DNA of 64,000 nucleotides from Glaciimonas immobilis (GCF_011947285.1 NZ_JAAOZT010000004.1:62001-126000), one strand, 5' to 3'; positions 1 through 8,774 are shown, counted from the stretch's first letter. A program made the numbers and translations. The notes: generated from the sequence alone by a model not told the origin.

Positions 1-25
1 CAACTATTTGAAAGCCTTCCCATTA

Positions 26-668
26 ATGCCTTTGCCCAGGCTGACCGCCTGTTTTTTTTCTATGCACGTCAATGGCGTTTTCTGCTCAGGCAACTGATGT
101 CGGCGTGGTTGGCTTATTTCCCGGAAAAGCCGTATTGGTCATCAATGGAGCCGCACCCAAGACCTACTCTGTCGGTGACAAAATCGACGCCAATGTGCGC
201 CTGACCTCGGTCACAGGATCGACTGCCACCGTGGACGTAAAAGGGAAACCCCAAATTATCGGTATCGGGGAGTACGTCAGCCGCAGCGCGCCAGGTATCA
301 GCGCCAGCGTGACATTGAAGGTAAACGGTGCAGGACACTTCGTCGCCCAAAGTCAGGTAAACAGGGGAACAATAAAGATGCTGGTAGATACCGGTGCCAC
401 CGTTATTGCCATACCGGCAGCAGACGCCATCAGACTAGGCATAAACTACCAGCAAGGCCAGACCATCACCATGAGCACGGCAAACGGACCCGCTTTAGCC
501 TATCGCGTCCGCCTGGATACCGTAAAAGTCGGCGATATCGAATTGCGCCAGGTCGATGCCGTAGTAATGGAAAGCGGTCTATCGTTTGCCTTACTAGGCA
601 TGTCGTTTCTGAATCGCACCGAGATGCGCCGCGAAGGCGACATGATGGTACTGACCAAACGCTTTTGA
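26..668 (+). pseudogene. retropepsin-like clan AA aspartic protease, exported; start region apparently frameshifted
   Basis: Retropepsin-like protease of the TIGR02281 type, predicted periplasmic. The open frame from ATG 72 has the catalytic motif LVDTGATV near residues 104-111 and the C-terminal LLGMSFLNR hairpin of the family; this part is intact. As read, ATG 72 leaves only a fragment of a signal peptide (MAFSAQA-TD). An ATG at 26, one frame off, encodes MPLPRLTACFF and runs into eight T residues (52-59). Removing one T joins it to LCTSMAFSAQA, giving a normal signal peptide with an AQA cleavage site. So either the T tract holds an indel (mutation or sequencing error) or translation slips there. 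Downstream coding is full length. The protease identity is firm; whether the gene is broken is inference. Confidence 0.75.
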
Positions 669-815
669 TCCTGAACCAGTTCAGATGTAAAAATCATCGT
701 TTTGCCCGCCCCCCCCATCAGGCCCATCCACACACCGCACCCGTGTCAACTGACCTTTTCTGCCGACATACCGAGCCAGTGAAAACCAAAGCACGTCAAT
801 CATAAAGGCGGCGGC

Positions 816-1245
816 TGTTGAAGTAGCAGTTGCAGTTGCAGTTGCAGTTGCAGTTGCAGTTGCAGTTGCAGTTGCAGTTGCAGTGGCAGTGGCAGTTGAA
901 CTGGCCGTTGAAGTTGCAGTTGCAGTTGAACTGGCCGTTGAAGTTGACCTACCCCGTCATGGGCGTTACCGGTTATTTCGGCTATCAGTCGGGAATTATC
1001 GGAATACATGTCTGAGCCGAAGGCGAGTTGGTATTTCGACCCGACTGATAGTCGAAATAATCGGGGACCCGCCAACGGCGGGCGACGCCTCTGCGGTCGC
1101 CTTTTTGTTGGTTACTTATTTTGCGGGGGCGCCTAGCCAAGCAAAAAAAGTGACTGGGTGTCGGGCCACTCCCGACCAGCATCCACGGAGCACCAACCGT
1201 TTCATTTACCGGTCAACCGAACAACCAATCGCCCCCGCCACCAAT
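816..1245 (-). repeat. dispersed structured repeat, copy A, with (GTTGCA)n tail
   Basis: First of three long copies of a repeat family (others at 51051-51345 and 55061-55434; half copy at 13976-14070). Read on the minus strand it contains a GTGCTCCGTGG block, a GTCGGG/CCCGAC hairpin, a GTNACTT..AAGTAAC hairpin, then two inverted arms at 969-993 and 1040-1064 that are complementary at 23 of 25 positions, and a GACGGGGTAGGTCAAC block. A hexanucleotide tract follows: nine perfect GTTGCA units at 829-882, then GTGGCA and GTTGAA variants to about 950. It lies between the convergent protease gene and aroG. Open frames inside it encode only VAVAVE or QLQLQL strings and are not considered genes. Confidence 0.85.
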
Positions 1246-1303
1246 AACACCTCCTAATAAAATTTCCAACCAAGAAATTCAAATACCGCCCCTCTAAATC
1301 CAA

Positions 1304-1344
1304 ACAAAAAAAAGACCCATTCAGATAACTGAAAAGGTCCTTAA
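1304..1344 (-). terminator. probable rho-independent terminator of aroG
   Basis: On the minus strand GACC-TT-TTCAG-TTAT-CTGAA-TG-GGTC is followed by eight T residues. It lies about 85 nt past the aroG stop, between aroG and repeat copy A. Confidence 0.6.
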
Positions 1345-1429
1345 ATTTGCCGACCATACCACGACTCAAACGCACTCCCTATTCAACGCCATACGTCGAA
1401 CAAGAAAAAACGCCCGATAATCTATTTAC

Positions 1430-2494
1430 TTAAGGCGCCCGCTTAAACAAGCGCCGCTGCTTAACAGCCTCAGCCAATCCGTCCAGCACAGCAATGCTCT
1501 GCTCCCAACTAATACACCCGTCAGTAACCGATTGACCATAAGTCAATTCCTTACCCGGCACCAGATCCTGACGACCTGCCACCAGATGTGATTCAATCAT
1601 CACCCCCACGATACGATCATCACCGGCAGCAACCTGACTGGCGATATCGGCGCAAACGGGAATTTGATTTTCCGGCTTCTTGGAACTATTCGCATGCGAA
1701 GCATCAATCATCAAGCGTTGTGCCAGACCGTTGCTTGCGATGTCCTTGCACGCCGCATCAACGCTCACTGCATCATAATTAGGCGCTTTGCCGCCGCGCA
1801 GAATGATGTGGCAATCTTCGTTTCCGTTGGTCGACACGATCGCCGAGTGACCGCCTTTGGTAACCGACAGAAAATGATGTGGCTGCGATGCGGCCTTCAT
1901 GGCATCGACCGCAATTTTGACATTGCCATCGGTGCCATTCTTAAATCCGACCGGGCAGGACAAACCGGAAGCCAGCTCGCGATGCACTTGCGACTCGGTA
2001 GTCCGTGCACCAATTGCGCCCCAGCTAATCAGGTCAGCCACATATTGTGGACTGATCACGTCCAGAAACTCGGTACCGGCTGGCAAACCTAGCTCGTTGA
2101 TGTTTAATAACAATTCGCGCGCCATGCGCAAACCGTCGTTGATGCGGAAACTGTTGTCCATGTACGGGTCATTAATCAGACCTTTCCAGCCAACGGTGGT
2201 GCGCGGCTTCTCAAAATATACACGCATCACAATTTCAAGCTCGCCCTTAAGGCGGTCACGCGCAACAACCAGCAGACGCGCATATTCCATCGCTGCCTTG
2301 GTGTCATGGATCGAACAAGGTCCAATCACGACCATCAGGCGGTCGTCTTGGCCATGCAAAATGCGATGCAATGCAATGCGCGAGTCGGCGGCAGTGGTAG
2401 CACCTTTTTCAGTGCAGCCAAATTCACGGATTAAATGGGATGGTGGTGTTAATTCTTTCATTTCTCGTATGCGCAAGTCGTCGGTGCGTGGCAT
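1430..2494 (-). CDS. aroG: 3-deoxy-7-phosphoheptulonate (DAHP) synthase, class I AroG type
   Basis: Condenses phosphoenolpyruvate and erythrose 4-phosphate to DAHP, the first step of the shikimate pathway; cytoplasmic. At 354 residues it is full length for class I alpha enzymes. By position the metal ligands are C60 (GPCS), H267 (SHAN), E301 (IESH) and D325 (TDGC), one less than the E. coli AroG numbering. The substrate-binding KPRTT and RTTESQVHRELASG segments are also present, including the serine that in AroG lines the Phe pocket; Phe feedback is therefore likely but not shown. A GGAGAG ribosome site precedes the ATG. The 5' leader carries a Phe/Tyr-rich peptide and a terminator (see 2527-2720), so transcription attenuation by aromatic amino acids is likely. 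It lies downstream of tldD and elaA on the same strand, but with its own promoter candidate. Confidence 0.96.
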   Translation of the reverse strand: MPRTDDLRIREMKELTPPSHLIREFGCTEKGATTAADSRIALHRILHGQDDRLMVVIGPCSIHDTKAAMEYARLLVVARDRLKGELEIVMRVYFEKPRTTVGWKGLINDPYMDNSFRINDGLRMARELLLNINELGLPAGTEFLDVISPQYVADLISWGAIGARTTESQVHRELASGLSCPVGFKNGTDGNVKIAVDAMKAASQPHHFLSVTKGGHSAIVSTNGNEDCHIILRGGKAPNYDAVSVDAACKDIASNGLAQRLMIDASHANSSKKPENQIPVCADIASQVAAGDDRIVGVMIESHLVAGRQDLVPGKELTYGQSVTDGCISWEQSIAVLDGLAEAVKQRRLFKRAP

Positions 2495-2526
2495 TTTTCT
2501 CTCCGGGCTAAAAAGTGACTGGGAAT

Positions 2527-2556
2527 AAAAAAACCGCCATTAGCGGCGGTTTTTTT
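2527..2556 (-). terminator. attenuator: perfect terminator hairpin in the aroG leader
   Basis: Arms A7-CCGCC (2527-2538) and GGCGG-T7 (2545-2556) are perfect 12-bp complements with a 6-nt loop. It sits 32 nt upstream of the aroG ATG and 21 nt downstream of the leader-peptide stop codon. The leader block GGCGGT at 2600-2605 (minus strand) can pair with the ACCGCC arm at 2545-2550, so an antiterminator is possible. The A and T runs on both sides would let it stop transcripts from either direction. Confidence 0.8.
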
Positions 2557-2577
2557 GAATTTCGGTTTGTTCCGTAA

Positions 2578-2658
2578 TTACGAACGCTTACCGCTTTTCA
2601 CCGCCGTGGGGCTGGAATAGCTAAAGTAAAAATAAAAATAAGCGTTTGAAAAAGTCAT
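2578..2658 (-). CDS. aroG leader peptide, Phe/Tyr-rich, predicted attenuation peptide
   Basis: A 26-codon frame on the minus strand, reading MTFSNA, then YFYFYFSY, then SSPTAVKSGKRS and a TAA stop. Eight of the residues are Phe or Tyr, seven of them within eight consecutive codons. It lies between a promoter candidate (2692-2720) and the terminator hairpin at 2527-2556, just ahead of aroG, whose product starts Phe and Tyr synthesis. This is the arrangement of ribosome-mediated attenuation as known for pheA and trp operons. The ribosome site is weak (GAAGAC directly before ATG), which is the main reservation. The peptide itself presumably has no function beyond being translated. Calling it regulatory is inference from content, position and structure. 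Confidence 0.75.
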   Translation of the reverse strand: MTFSNAYFYFYFSYSSPTAVKSGKRS

Positions 2659-2691
2659 GTCTTCGGGTAATTAGTTGGAGCTCTGGGCAAG

Positions 2692-2720
2692 ATAATGCAA
2701 CAGTTTTGAAAATTAAGCAA
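2692..2720 (-). promoter_or_regulatory. candidate promoter of the aroG leader transcript
   Basis: Minus-strand TTGCTT (2715-2720), 17-nt spacer, CATTAT (2692-2697). It would start RNA some 25 nt ahead of the leader-peptide ATG. The match to the sigma-70 consensus is modest (3 of 6 and 4 of 6). Confidence 0.35.
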
Positions 2721-2860
2721 GCTTCGCTAAAAAACACTTCAAAAGTCAAGTGCGCTTAAAAGAATTTAGCGACCCAACTTCATTAAAATGTGGTCTTTTA
2801 ATTAATAAAATTAAGCGCAACCTAAAGATCATTAACCCTATAACATTCTTCGTGGTTCGA

Positions 2861-3382
2861 CTATGCGATGCTTTTAGCAATCATGTGAACATGCGCTATG
2901 CCCTCCTCATCATAGACATCCCCCACCGGCACAAACCCAAAGCGTCTATAGAATTGCTGCAGATGCGCCTGCGCGCCGATCTGGACGTCTAAACCTGGAT
3001 AAAGCCGCGCTACTTGCGCCATTGCCTGCGACATTAAAGCATGCCCGACATTGACGCCGCGCAGGTTGGAGGCGGTCACCACTCTACCGATGGATGGCTG
3101 CGGATACGACACACCGGGCGGCACGATGCGCGCATATGCGCTCAAATCACCATTAGCTAAATAACCAAGCCCATGCCAGCATTGTCGATCGATACCATCC
3201 GCGTCCAGAAAGACACACGCCTGTTCGACCACAAAAACCCGCTGCCGCAAAGCCAACAAGTCATACACCTGCGTCGCACTTAATCCCGCAAACGGCACCC
3301 ACATCCAGTCGAGTCCAAGTGGATCGCCAGACTGAGCAGTCCCGGCGCCAACCGATGGCTTCACTGTAATCATCGCCAACAC
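2861..3382 (-). CDS. GNAT family N-acetyltransferase, ElaA-like
   Basis: A 173-residue protein of the ElaA branch of the GNAT fold. Visible features are the N-terminal LDWMWVPFAGL, the LLALRQRVFVVEQ helix-strand pair, the central beta strand DLSAYARIVP, the acetyl-CoA loop region IGRVVTASNLRGVNVGHALM, and the C-terminal FYRRFGFVPVGDVYDEEGIAH typical of ElaA. It transfers an acetyl group from acetyl-CoA; its substrate is unknown. It begins 6 nt after the tldD stop on the same strand, so the two are probably co-transcribed. The ATG three codons later (MITVKP) is an equally possible start. Confidence 0.85.
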   Translation of the reverse strand: MLAMITVKPSVGAGTAQSGDPLGLDWMWVPFAGLSATQVYDLLALRQRVFVVEQACVFLDADGIDRQCWHGLGYLANGDLSAYARIVPPGVSYPQPSIGRVVTASNLRGVNVGHALMSQAMAQVARLYPGLDVQIGAQAHLQQFYRRFGFVPVGDVYDEEGIAHVHMIAKSIA

Positions 3383-3388
3383 CAGCGC

Positions 3389-4849
3389 TTAAGCAGTACC
3401 GCCCACGGTCACACCGTCGATCCGCAACGTCGGCTGCCCCACGCCCACCGGCACGCTTTGCCCTTCTTTACCGCATACACCTACGCCCGGATCCAGGCGC
3501 ATGTCATTGCCGATCATCGATACGCGATTCAGCACATCGGGACCGTTACCGATCAACGTTGCGCCCTTGACCGGGTAAGTGACCTTACCATTCTCGATCA
3601 TGTAGGCTTCGCTTGCCGAAAATACGAATTTTCCGTTTGTGATATCGACCTGACCACCGCCAAAGTTGACCGCGTACAACCCGTTTTTGACGGAGGCCAG
3701 AATTTCAGCCGGGTCCTTGTCACCCGCCAGCATGTAGGTATTGGTCATGCGCGGCATCGGCAAATGCGCAAACGATTCACGGCGCGCATTGCCGGTTACC
3801 GGCATCTTCATCAAACGCGCGTTCATGGTGTCCTGAATATAACCTTTTAAAATACCATCCTCAATCAGCGTGGTGCACTGCGTTGGATTGCCTTCATCAT
3901 CAATATTCAGCGAACCGCGCCGATCCGCCAACGTGCCGTCGTCCACCACTGTCACGCCTTTTGCAGCCACCCGCTCGCCAATACGACCGGAGAAGGTGCT
4001 GGAACCCTTACGGTTAAAGTCGCCTTCCAGCCCGTGACCAATTGCTTCATGCAATAAAATACCGGGCCAGCCGTTACCAAGAACGACAGTCATCGGCCCA
4101 GCAGGTGCAGGACGCGCGTCCAGATTCACGCATGCAGAAGCGACTGCTTCCGCAGCATATTTCTCCAGCAATTCATCAGTGAAATAGCTGTAGCTATAAC
4201 GACCGCCACCACCGCTGCTACCGGACTCGCGGCGACCGTCTTTCTCTGCAATCACGGTGACCGACAACCGCACCAGAGGACGAATATCGGCAGCGATTAC
4301 ACCGTCACTGCGCGCCACCAGTACAACATCGTATTCACCGGCCAGCCCTGCCATCACCTGCACCACACGCGGATCTTTCGCCCGTGCAATACGCTCTATG
4401 CGTTCCAGTAACTTCACCTTTTCCGTGGCGTCCAGCGAAGTCAGCGGATCATTAGGAAGATATAGCGAGCGTCCACCTTTTTGCTCCATGACACTGGCAA
4501 TTTTGATCTTGCCCGCACCCTGACGCGCAATTGTGCGAGTGGCAATCGCCGCGTCGTGCAGCGCACGCTCGGAAATTTCATCAGAGTAAGAGAAGGCTGT
4601 TTTATCCCCAGAAACCGCACGAACACCGACGCCTTGATCAATCGAAAAGCTACCGGTCTTGACGATACCTTCTTCCAGACTCCAACCTTCGCTCTTGGTG
4701 AACTGAAAATAAAGATCCGCATAATCGACCTTGTGCGTGAACATTGTTGCCAGTGCTTTTTGCAAACTGGATTCGTCCAGGCCAAACGGCGTCAGCAAGA
4801 CATCGCGCGCGACAGCTAGTGCATGGAGGTTGGGTTCAAATGGTTTCAT
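3389..4849 (-). CDS. tldD: TldD metalloprotease subunit
   Basis: Subunit of the TldD/TldE (PmbA) zinc metalloprotease, which degrades unfolded peptides and matures peptides such as microcins and CcdA; cytoplasmic. The zinc site HEAIGH is at residues 267-272, the last ligand is expected from the Cys of VGVCGKEGQ near the C-terminus, and the glycine-rich GSSGGGG stretch precedes it. I place the start at ATG 4849 (MKPFEPN), giving 486 residues against 481 in E. coli; the open frame extends 45 codons further with unrelated sequence. Downstream are the elaA-like gene (6 nt) and aroG. The partner gene tldE/pmbA is not in this window. Confidence 0.96.
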   Translation of the reverse strand: MKPFEPNLHALAVARDVLLTPFGLDESSLQKALATMFTHKVDYADLYFQFTKSEGWSLEEGIVKTGSFSIDQGVGVRAVSGDKTAFSYSDEISERALHDAAIATRTIARQGAGKIKIASVMEQKGGRSLYLPNDPLTSLDATEKVKLLERIERIARAKDPRVVQVMAGLAGEYDVVLVARSDGVIAADIRPLVRLSVTVIAEKDGRRESGSSGGGGRYSYSYFTDELLEKYAAEAVASACVNLDARPAPAGPMTVVLGNGWPGILLHEAIGHGLEGDFNRKGSSTFSGRIGERVAAKGVTVVDDGTLADRRGSLNIDDEGNPTQCTTLIEDGILKGYIQDTMNARLMKMPVTGNARRESFAHLPMPRMTNTYMLAGDKDPAEILASVKNGLYAVNFGGGQVDITNGKFVFSASEAYMIENGKVTYPVKGATLIGNGPDVLNRVSMIGNDMRLDPGVGVCGKEGQSVPVGVGQPTLRIDGVTVGGTA

Positions 4850-5530
4850 AGTGTTGAGTGCCTTGCAATGTGGACAGATTAAGAGTGATTGTAGAGCATC
4901 CAATTGCGTGCTGCAGTAAAACGACCAAAACAGGCATCGACTTGACGTCAATGCAGATAAAACTTGTGGGTACGCTAACTTCAAGGTTCAAGGCAAGGGG
5001 AATGGCGTAGTTATCCCGAACCGACCGCGATAGTACTATTCTCGTTAGCGTTCCATAACAATGTCAGAAAATATCGGAATCAGTCGTTTTTTGATTGAAT
5101 TTTATGGTTACCATGCAATCTGATGCCTAGATTAAATTCAGAATGTTGGTTCTGGAATTTATAAGTTTCAGTTCGTAGGTGGATGGAGAAATAATAATTA
5201 AATGCCATGGATACAAGCGACTTTATTTAAAAATTCGAAGAGGTTTTGATGGTGTTAGCTGCGTGCAGTCATGATGGCTTTTCAAGCTGAACGTCGGTTC
5301 GGTTCGATGAGCGGTTAAAAATCCCATTGGGAGTGTTAAAAAGCAAGGGGTACCAATAGATATCATTAGGTTTTGCACACTCTCTTGTCGTTTCTCCCCC
5401 GGTATTTATACGAGCAAAAGGTGCAACTAATAAAGTGATGGATGGCGTGGCTTTATTAAGGAAGTGCCCAAACATCGATTTCGGTGCTCGTTTTAGATGC
5501 TATTGTAAAGATGTACACTGGACATATCAA
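4850..5530. other. AT-rich intergenic stretch between divergent tldD and a FlgO/TolB-like gene
   Basis: About 680 nt without a credible gene; short frames here lack family character. The DNA is clearly richer in A+T from about 5040 on than the flanking tldD gene. It must contain the promoters of both divergent genes. It also marks the probable left edge of the inserted block that separates tldD from the nitrilase-family gene. Confidence 0.5.
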
Positions 5531-6346
5531 ATGAGTCTGATGTTTTTACCGAAAGCTATCGATACCAAATTTTTGCCGGTATCTGTTGAACCAATTTCTT
5601 ACAATGCCACAACCTTTTTACCCAAAGACGTCCATTTAGCTCTCAGCCTTGTCCTGGCCAGTCAGGAATTCCACAAAGCTAAAAGAACCAGCCGCTTATT
5701 ACGATTTTTGGTAGAGAAATCTTTGACCGGTGAAGTGCGAGAAACAAGCGAATACGCTATCGGAATCGGCGTGTTTGACCGGGACCCAGCAACGTATAGC
5801 ACCGATCATGATCCTATCGTTCGCGTTCAAATAGGTCGGTTACGTGAAAAACTAAAAGCGTACTACGCGGTTAAGGGAGCGCATACAGATATAAGCTTCG
5901 ATATACCGCTTGGCAGCTATATGCCGTTGATTCATAAAACTGTGGTTCCAGACATCGTGGGTCCGCCTGAATCATTACTGACCGTGGTACCGCTACTTTC
6001 CGTTTCAAGCGATACACAGGGTGCGGTTTTTACTTCTGGTTTGACCGAAGAGTTGACATTTCAATTATTTAAAATGTTTGGAACTAAAATAGTGCCCCCT
6101 TTATTTTATGGCGTTTCCGATCTCGCTTCACCCAAAAAGCGCCACTTATTAGAAGGCAGTATCCGCGTTGAAGGTGTTTTTGTTCGTGCCGCGCTAAGGC
6201 TAATTGATGTGGAAAAGAGTTCTATCGCATGGGCTGAGCAATTTGATCACAAGGGACCACTCTTAATTTCTGCACAACAGGAGCTCGCATCGAAGATGTG
6301 CATGGCGTTAAAGTTGCACTTTTTGTCAATCACAGCAACGTGCTGA
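5531..6346 (+). CDS. FlgO/TolB-like domain protein with N-terminal regulator-type domain
   Basis: I read 271 residues from ATG 5531. The first half has the pattern SRLLRFLVEKSLTGE, then SEYAIGIGVFDRDP, then DPIVRVQIGRLREKL and PLGSYMP. This is the domain often placed ahead of TolB/FlgO-like modules in putative regulators and adenylate-cyclase-like proteins. The second half, with LTVVPLLSVSS, SGLTEELTFQLFKM, LEGSIRVEG, LRLIDVEKSSIAWAEQFD, matches the TolB N-terminal/FlgO-like fold. Usual relatives carry further TPR repeats; this one stops after the FlgO-like part. No signal peptide or clear DNA-binding helix is visible. It faces the dUTPase-P450-methyltransferase operon tail to tail, and could regulate it, but that is a guess. 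An upstream ATG at 5435 would add 32 atypical residues. Confidence 0.65.
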   Translation: MSLMFLPKAIDTKFLPVSVEPISYNATTFLPKDVHLALSLVLASQEFHKAKRTSRLLRFLVEKSLTGEVRETSEYAIGIGVFDRDPATYSTDHDPIVRVQIGRLREKLKAYYAVKGAHTDISFDIPLGSYMPLIHKTVVPDIVGPPESLLTVVPLLSVSSDTQGAVFTSGLTEELTFQLFKMFGTKIVPPLFYGVSDLASPKKRHLLEGSIRVEGVFVRAALRLIDVEKSSIAWAEQFDHKGPLLISAQQELASKMCMALKLHFLSITATC

Positions 6347-6415
6347 TTAACCAGCGATTAAAATAGACGAACAACTGCCATGATTGTTTGCGACGGTCCG
6401 TGCGGTACGGTCCAT

Positions 6416-7222
6416 TCAACGCTTTTTCAGATGCAACTGAATGACACGTAAGCCGCCAACAAGTGATTGCGGATCACTGGATATCCCATGTAGATCGGTC
6501 ATAATTTGCTGAACCTCGCATACCGTGGCTAACTTCGTTGCAAGCAAGGCATCTTTGATTTGATAAAACGATCGCCAGAGCAGGCTTTTTTCGCGGGACG
6601 AGATTAGCGCGGGTTGACTAAATCCGACCGCACAAATATCCACGTCGATATTTTGAATATAGCGCCAAAGCGGACTGATGCAATCGAAGTTCAGCCCGAG
6701 CTTGGTGCTTAACTGATTGCCCAAAAAATTTGCCCGATGAAGCGACGCACTCTCTGGATAACAAAAGAAGGGAAATGCTGGCTCCTCGATAAAGATGGAA
6801 CCGCCTGCTTTACAGGCCGCCAATGTGTTTTGAAAAAAACATTCCCAGCTTTTGACATGCATCAATAAAAAACGGCAATACGCGACATCAAACGGCGCAA
6901 AATCCGGCTTGTCGGAGACAATATCGTGATTAAAAAACTGCGCATTGCAGACATTTTCGGCGGCTTTATTTTCAGCACAAATCACCAGTTGTTCATCTGA
7001 AATGTCGATGCCGACCACGCTGCCGCGCGGCAGCTCCTGCGCGAACCAATTGCTCATTTGCCCGTGGCCGCAGCCAAGATCCAGGATAGACGTCGCATCT
7101 GTCGGCATGTGTGTCTGCAAAAATTCTTTGCTGCCGGGATTATAGAGTTCAGCTAAAATTTCCAGGCGTTCACGGTCTGGGTCACCGACTTGAAGCAAAT
7201 AAGAGGGAATATTTTTTGTCAT
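6416..7222 (-). CDS. class I SAM-dependent methyltransferase
   Basis: A 268-residue soluble methyltransferase. Motif I is ILDLGCGHGQ (residues 46-55), followed by the acidic strand end VVGIDIS, motif with NHDIVSD, and the strand FDVAYCRFLLMHV. It transfers a methyl group from S-adenosylmethionine; the acceptor cannot be told. The C-terminal third (WRYIQNIDVDICAVGFSQP onwards) resembles small-molecule methyltransferases rather than rRNA enzymes. It is the last gene after the dUTPase and P450 genes on the same strand, with a 151-nt gap after the P450, so all three may act in one pathway or response. Confidence 0.8.
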   Translation of the reverse strand: MTKNIPSYLLQVGDPDRERLEILAELYNPGSKEFLQTHMPTDATSILDLGCGHGQMSNWFAQELPRGSVVGIDISDEQLVICAENKAAENVCNAQFFNHDIVSDKPDFAPFDVAYCRFLLMHVKSWECFFQNTLAACKAGGSIFIEEPAFPFFCYPESASLHRANFLGNQLSTKLGLNFDCISPLWRYIQNIDVDICAVGFSQPALISSREKSLLWRSFYQIKDALLATKLATVCEVQQIMTDLHGISSDPQSLVGGLRVIQLHLKKR

Positions 7223-7373
7223 AAGAGGGCGTTCTTCAGTTAGATAAAGTGCGGATTGCGTTGCAGGTCAAATTGCGGAAGAATTTCCGATTAACGCAAA
7301 TGGCATGATGCCGAATTATTTTCAAAATGACCGTTGGATAGGTCATAAAAAAATAACCCCGCCCAACCGAATT

Positions 7374-8774
7374 TCATGTTCGCGATTCAAGGTTGACGAT
7401 CAAATGCGTCGGACATAACGTAAAGGCGTAATGTTCTAGCGTCGGCAACGCATCGGGAGACGATGTCACGGTAAAATTTTTTACCAGCATCGCGAGGACC
7501 ATCTTAATTTCCAGCATGGCTAAACGCTGTCCCGGGCAATATCGCAGACCGGCGCCGAATGGCACCGATCCTTTCGGGTTATGTTGCGGTCTATCGGCCC
7601 CGCCCGTATCCAGCCACCGCTCCGGTTTAAACAGATGGGCATCAACGAAGTTTTTCTGCTGCCGTCCTAAATGTCCGGTGAGCAAGAATAAAGGCGTTCC
7701 TTTGAGAAACGTAACGCCGTTTAGCTCAACATCCTCGGTTGGCTCTAGTGTGATGATTGGGAACACTGGCTTTTGTCGTAAGGCCTCTTTTACGACAGCT
7801 TCAATATAAGGCAACCGGTCCAGACTATTAATGCTTGCCGGGCGCGTGGCACCCTCCAGAACATGATCGATTTCTTGCTGCATCCGCTGCTGCACTTCTG
7901 GATACTGGGTCATAAAATAAACCACCCAGGAAATCGTGTTCGCAGTGGTGTCTTCACCGGCCAGCAGTAAAGTCAGTACGTTACCAACGATTTCGCCATC
8001 AGTAAAAGACCCCTGCTCGTTACTCTGCCCAACCACTAGTGCTTCCAGCAAATTAGAAGGTGCGGCCTGAAGCGCAGGGTTGTCGGTAAGCCGGTCACGC
8101 GCCTTGCTTATCATGTTGCGGATAATTTTATTGACTTCGACAAGCGCAAAATCCAGCTCGCGATCATGCTTGAACTTCACATAGCGCCAATACGGAAATA
8201 ATGCGGTTTGTCGGCGCGCGGCGGCTTCAAAAATTTTGGCCAGATGTTCCTGTATCGGGTGATGCAAATCCTCCAGCGTATTAAGGTCGTGGCCGAACGC
8301 AAAACCGGATACAACGTCGACTGTATACCGCATCAAATCATGCCGCATATCTAATGGCGTTCCAATATTGGCGAGCGCTTCCCAGCGTGCTTGCAATCTG
8401 GCAGTGACCACCTCCAGACGGCCCCAAAACTGTTTCACGTGATGATGATTTAGTGCATACATCACCATCTTGCGATGGCGCCACCATTTTTCGCCCTCGG
8501 CAATGAAAACGCCATCCGCACCGATTTCCATAGCGAGTTCTTCGATCTTTTGCCAGCGCCTGAATTTCTCTGGACGTTCCCGCAATAGCCTGTCAATAAG
8601 CGCTGGGTCGGAGAGCACTACAATCCGGCGGTGTGCGATGCGGAAGAAGTACATCGACCCGTGCTGATCGGCCCAGTCACAAAGGGTCTGATAAGTGCGG
8701 TCCGGTCGCAGTTGCAAGAGATTACCAATCAAAGGCAGGCCGCCAGGACTCGGAATATTCTGTATTGTATGCAT
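7374..8774 (-). CDS. cytochrome P450 monooxygenase
   Basis: A 466-residue P450 with all hallmark motifs: proline-rich start PSPGGLPLIGN, I-helix oxygen-binding AGEDTT (272-277), ExxR at E330-R333, PERW, and the heme loop PFGAGLRYCPGQR with the iron ligand C413. There is no N-terminal membrane anchor, so it is probably soluble and needs separate redox partners; no ferredoxin or reductase is encoded nearby. It starts 7 nt after the dUTPase stop, so the two are almost surely co-transcribed. The substrate is unknown. Relatives with the LLAGEDTTANT I-helix oxidise fatty acids, terpenoids or other lipophiles, but this cannot be narrowed from sequence. Confidence 0.93.
   Translation of the reverse strand: MHTIQNIPSPGGLPLIGNLLQLRPDRTYQTLCDWADQHGSMYFFRIAHRRIVVLSDPALIDRLLRERPEKFRRWQKIEELAMEIGADGVFIAEGEKWWRHRKMVMYALNHHHVKQFWGRLEVVTARLQARWEALANIGTPLDMRHDLMRYTVDVVSGFAFGHDLNTLEDLHHPIQEHLAKIFEAAARRQTALFPYWRYVKFKHDRELDFALVEVNKIIRNMISKARDRLTDNPALQAAPSNLLEALVVGQSNEQGSFTDGEIVGNVLTLLLAGEDTTANTISWVVYFMTQYPEVQQRMQQEIDHVLEGATRPASINSLDRLPYIEAVVKEALRQKPVFPIITLEPTEDVELNGVTFLKGTPLFLLTGHLGRQQKNFVDAHLFKPERWLDTGGADRPQHNPKGSVPFGAGLRYCPGQRLAMLEIKMVLAMLVKNFTVTSSPDALPTLEHYAFTLCPTHLIVNLESRT

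Noticed and set aside
671-684. CTGAAC-CA-GTTCAG palindrome as terminator of the protease gene
   Set aside because: The stem is only 6 bp and no T run follows.
830-1257. Open frames coding QLQLQL or VAVAVE strings in the first repeat
   Set aside because: They are simple translations of the GTTGCA tract on several frames and both strands. There is no ribosome site or domain, and the same occurs at the other copies.
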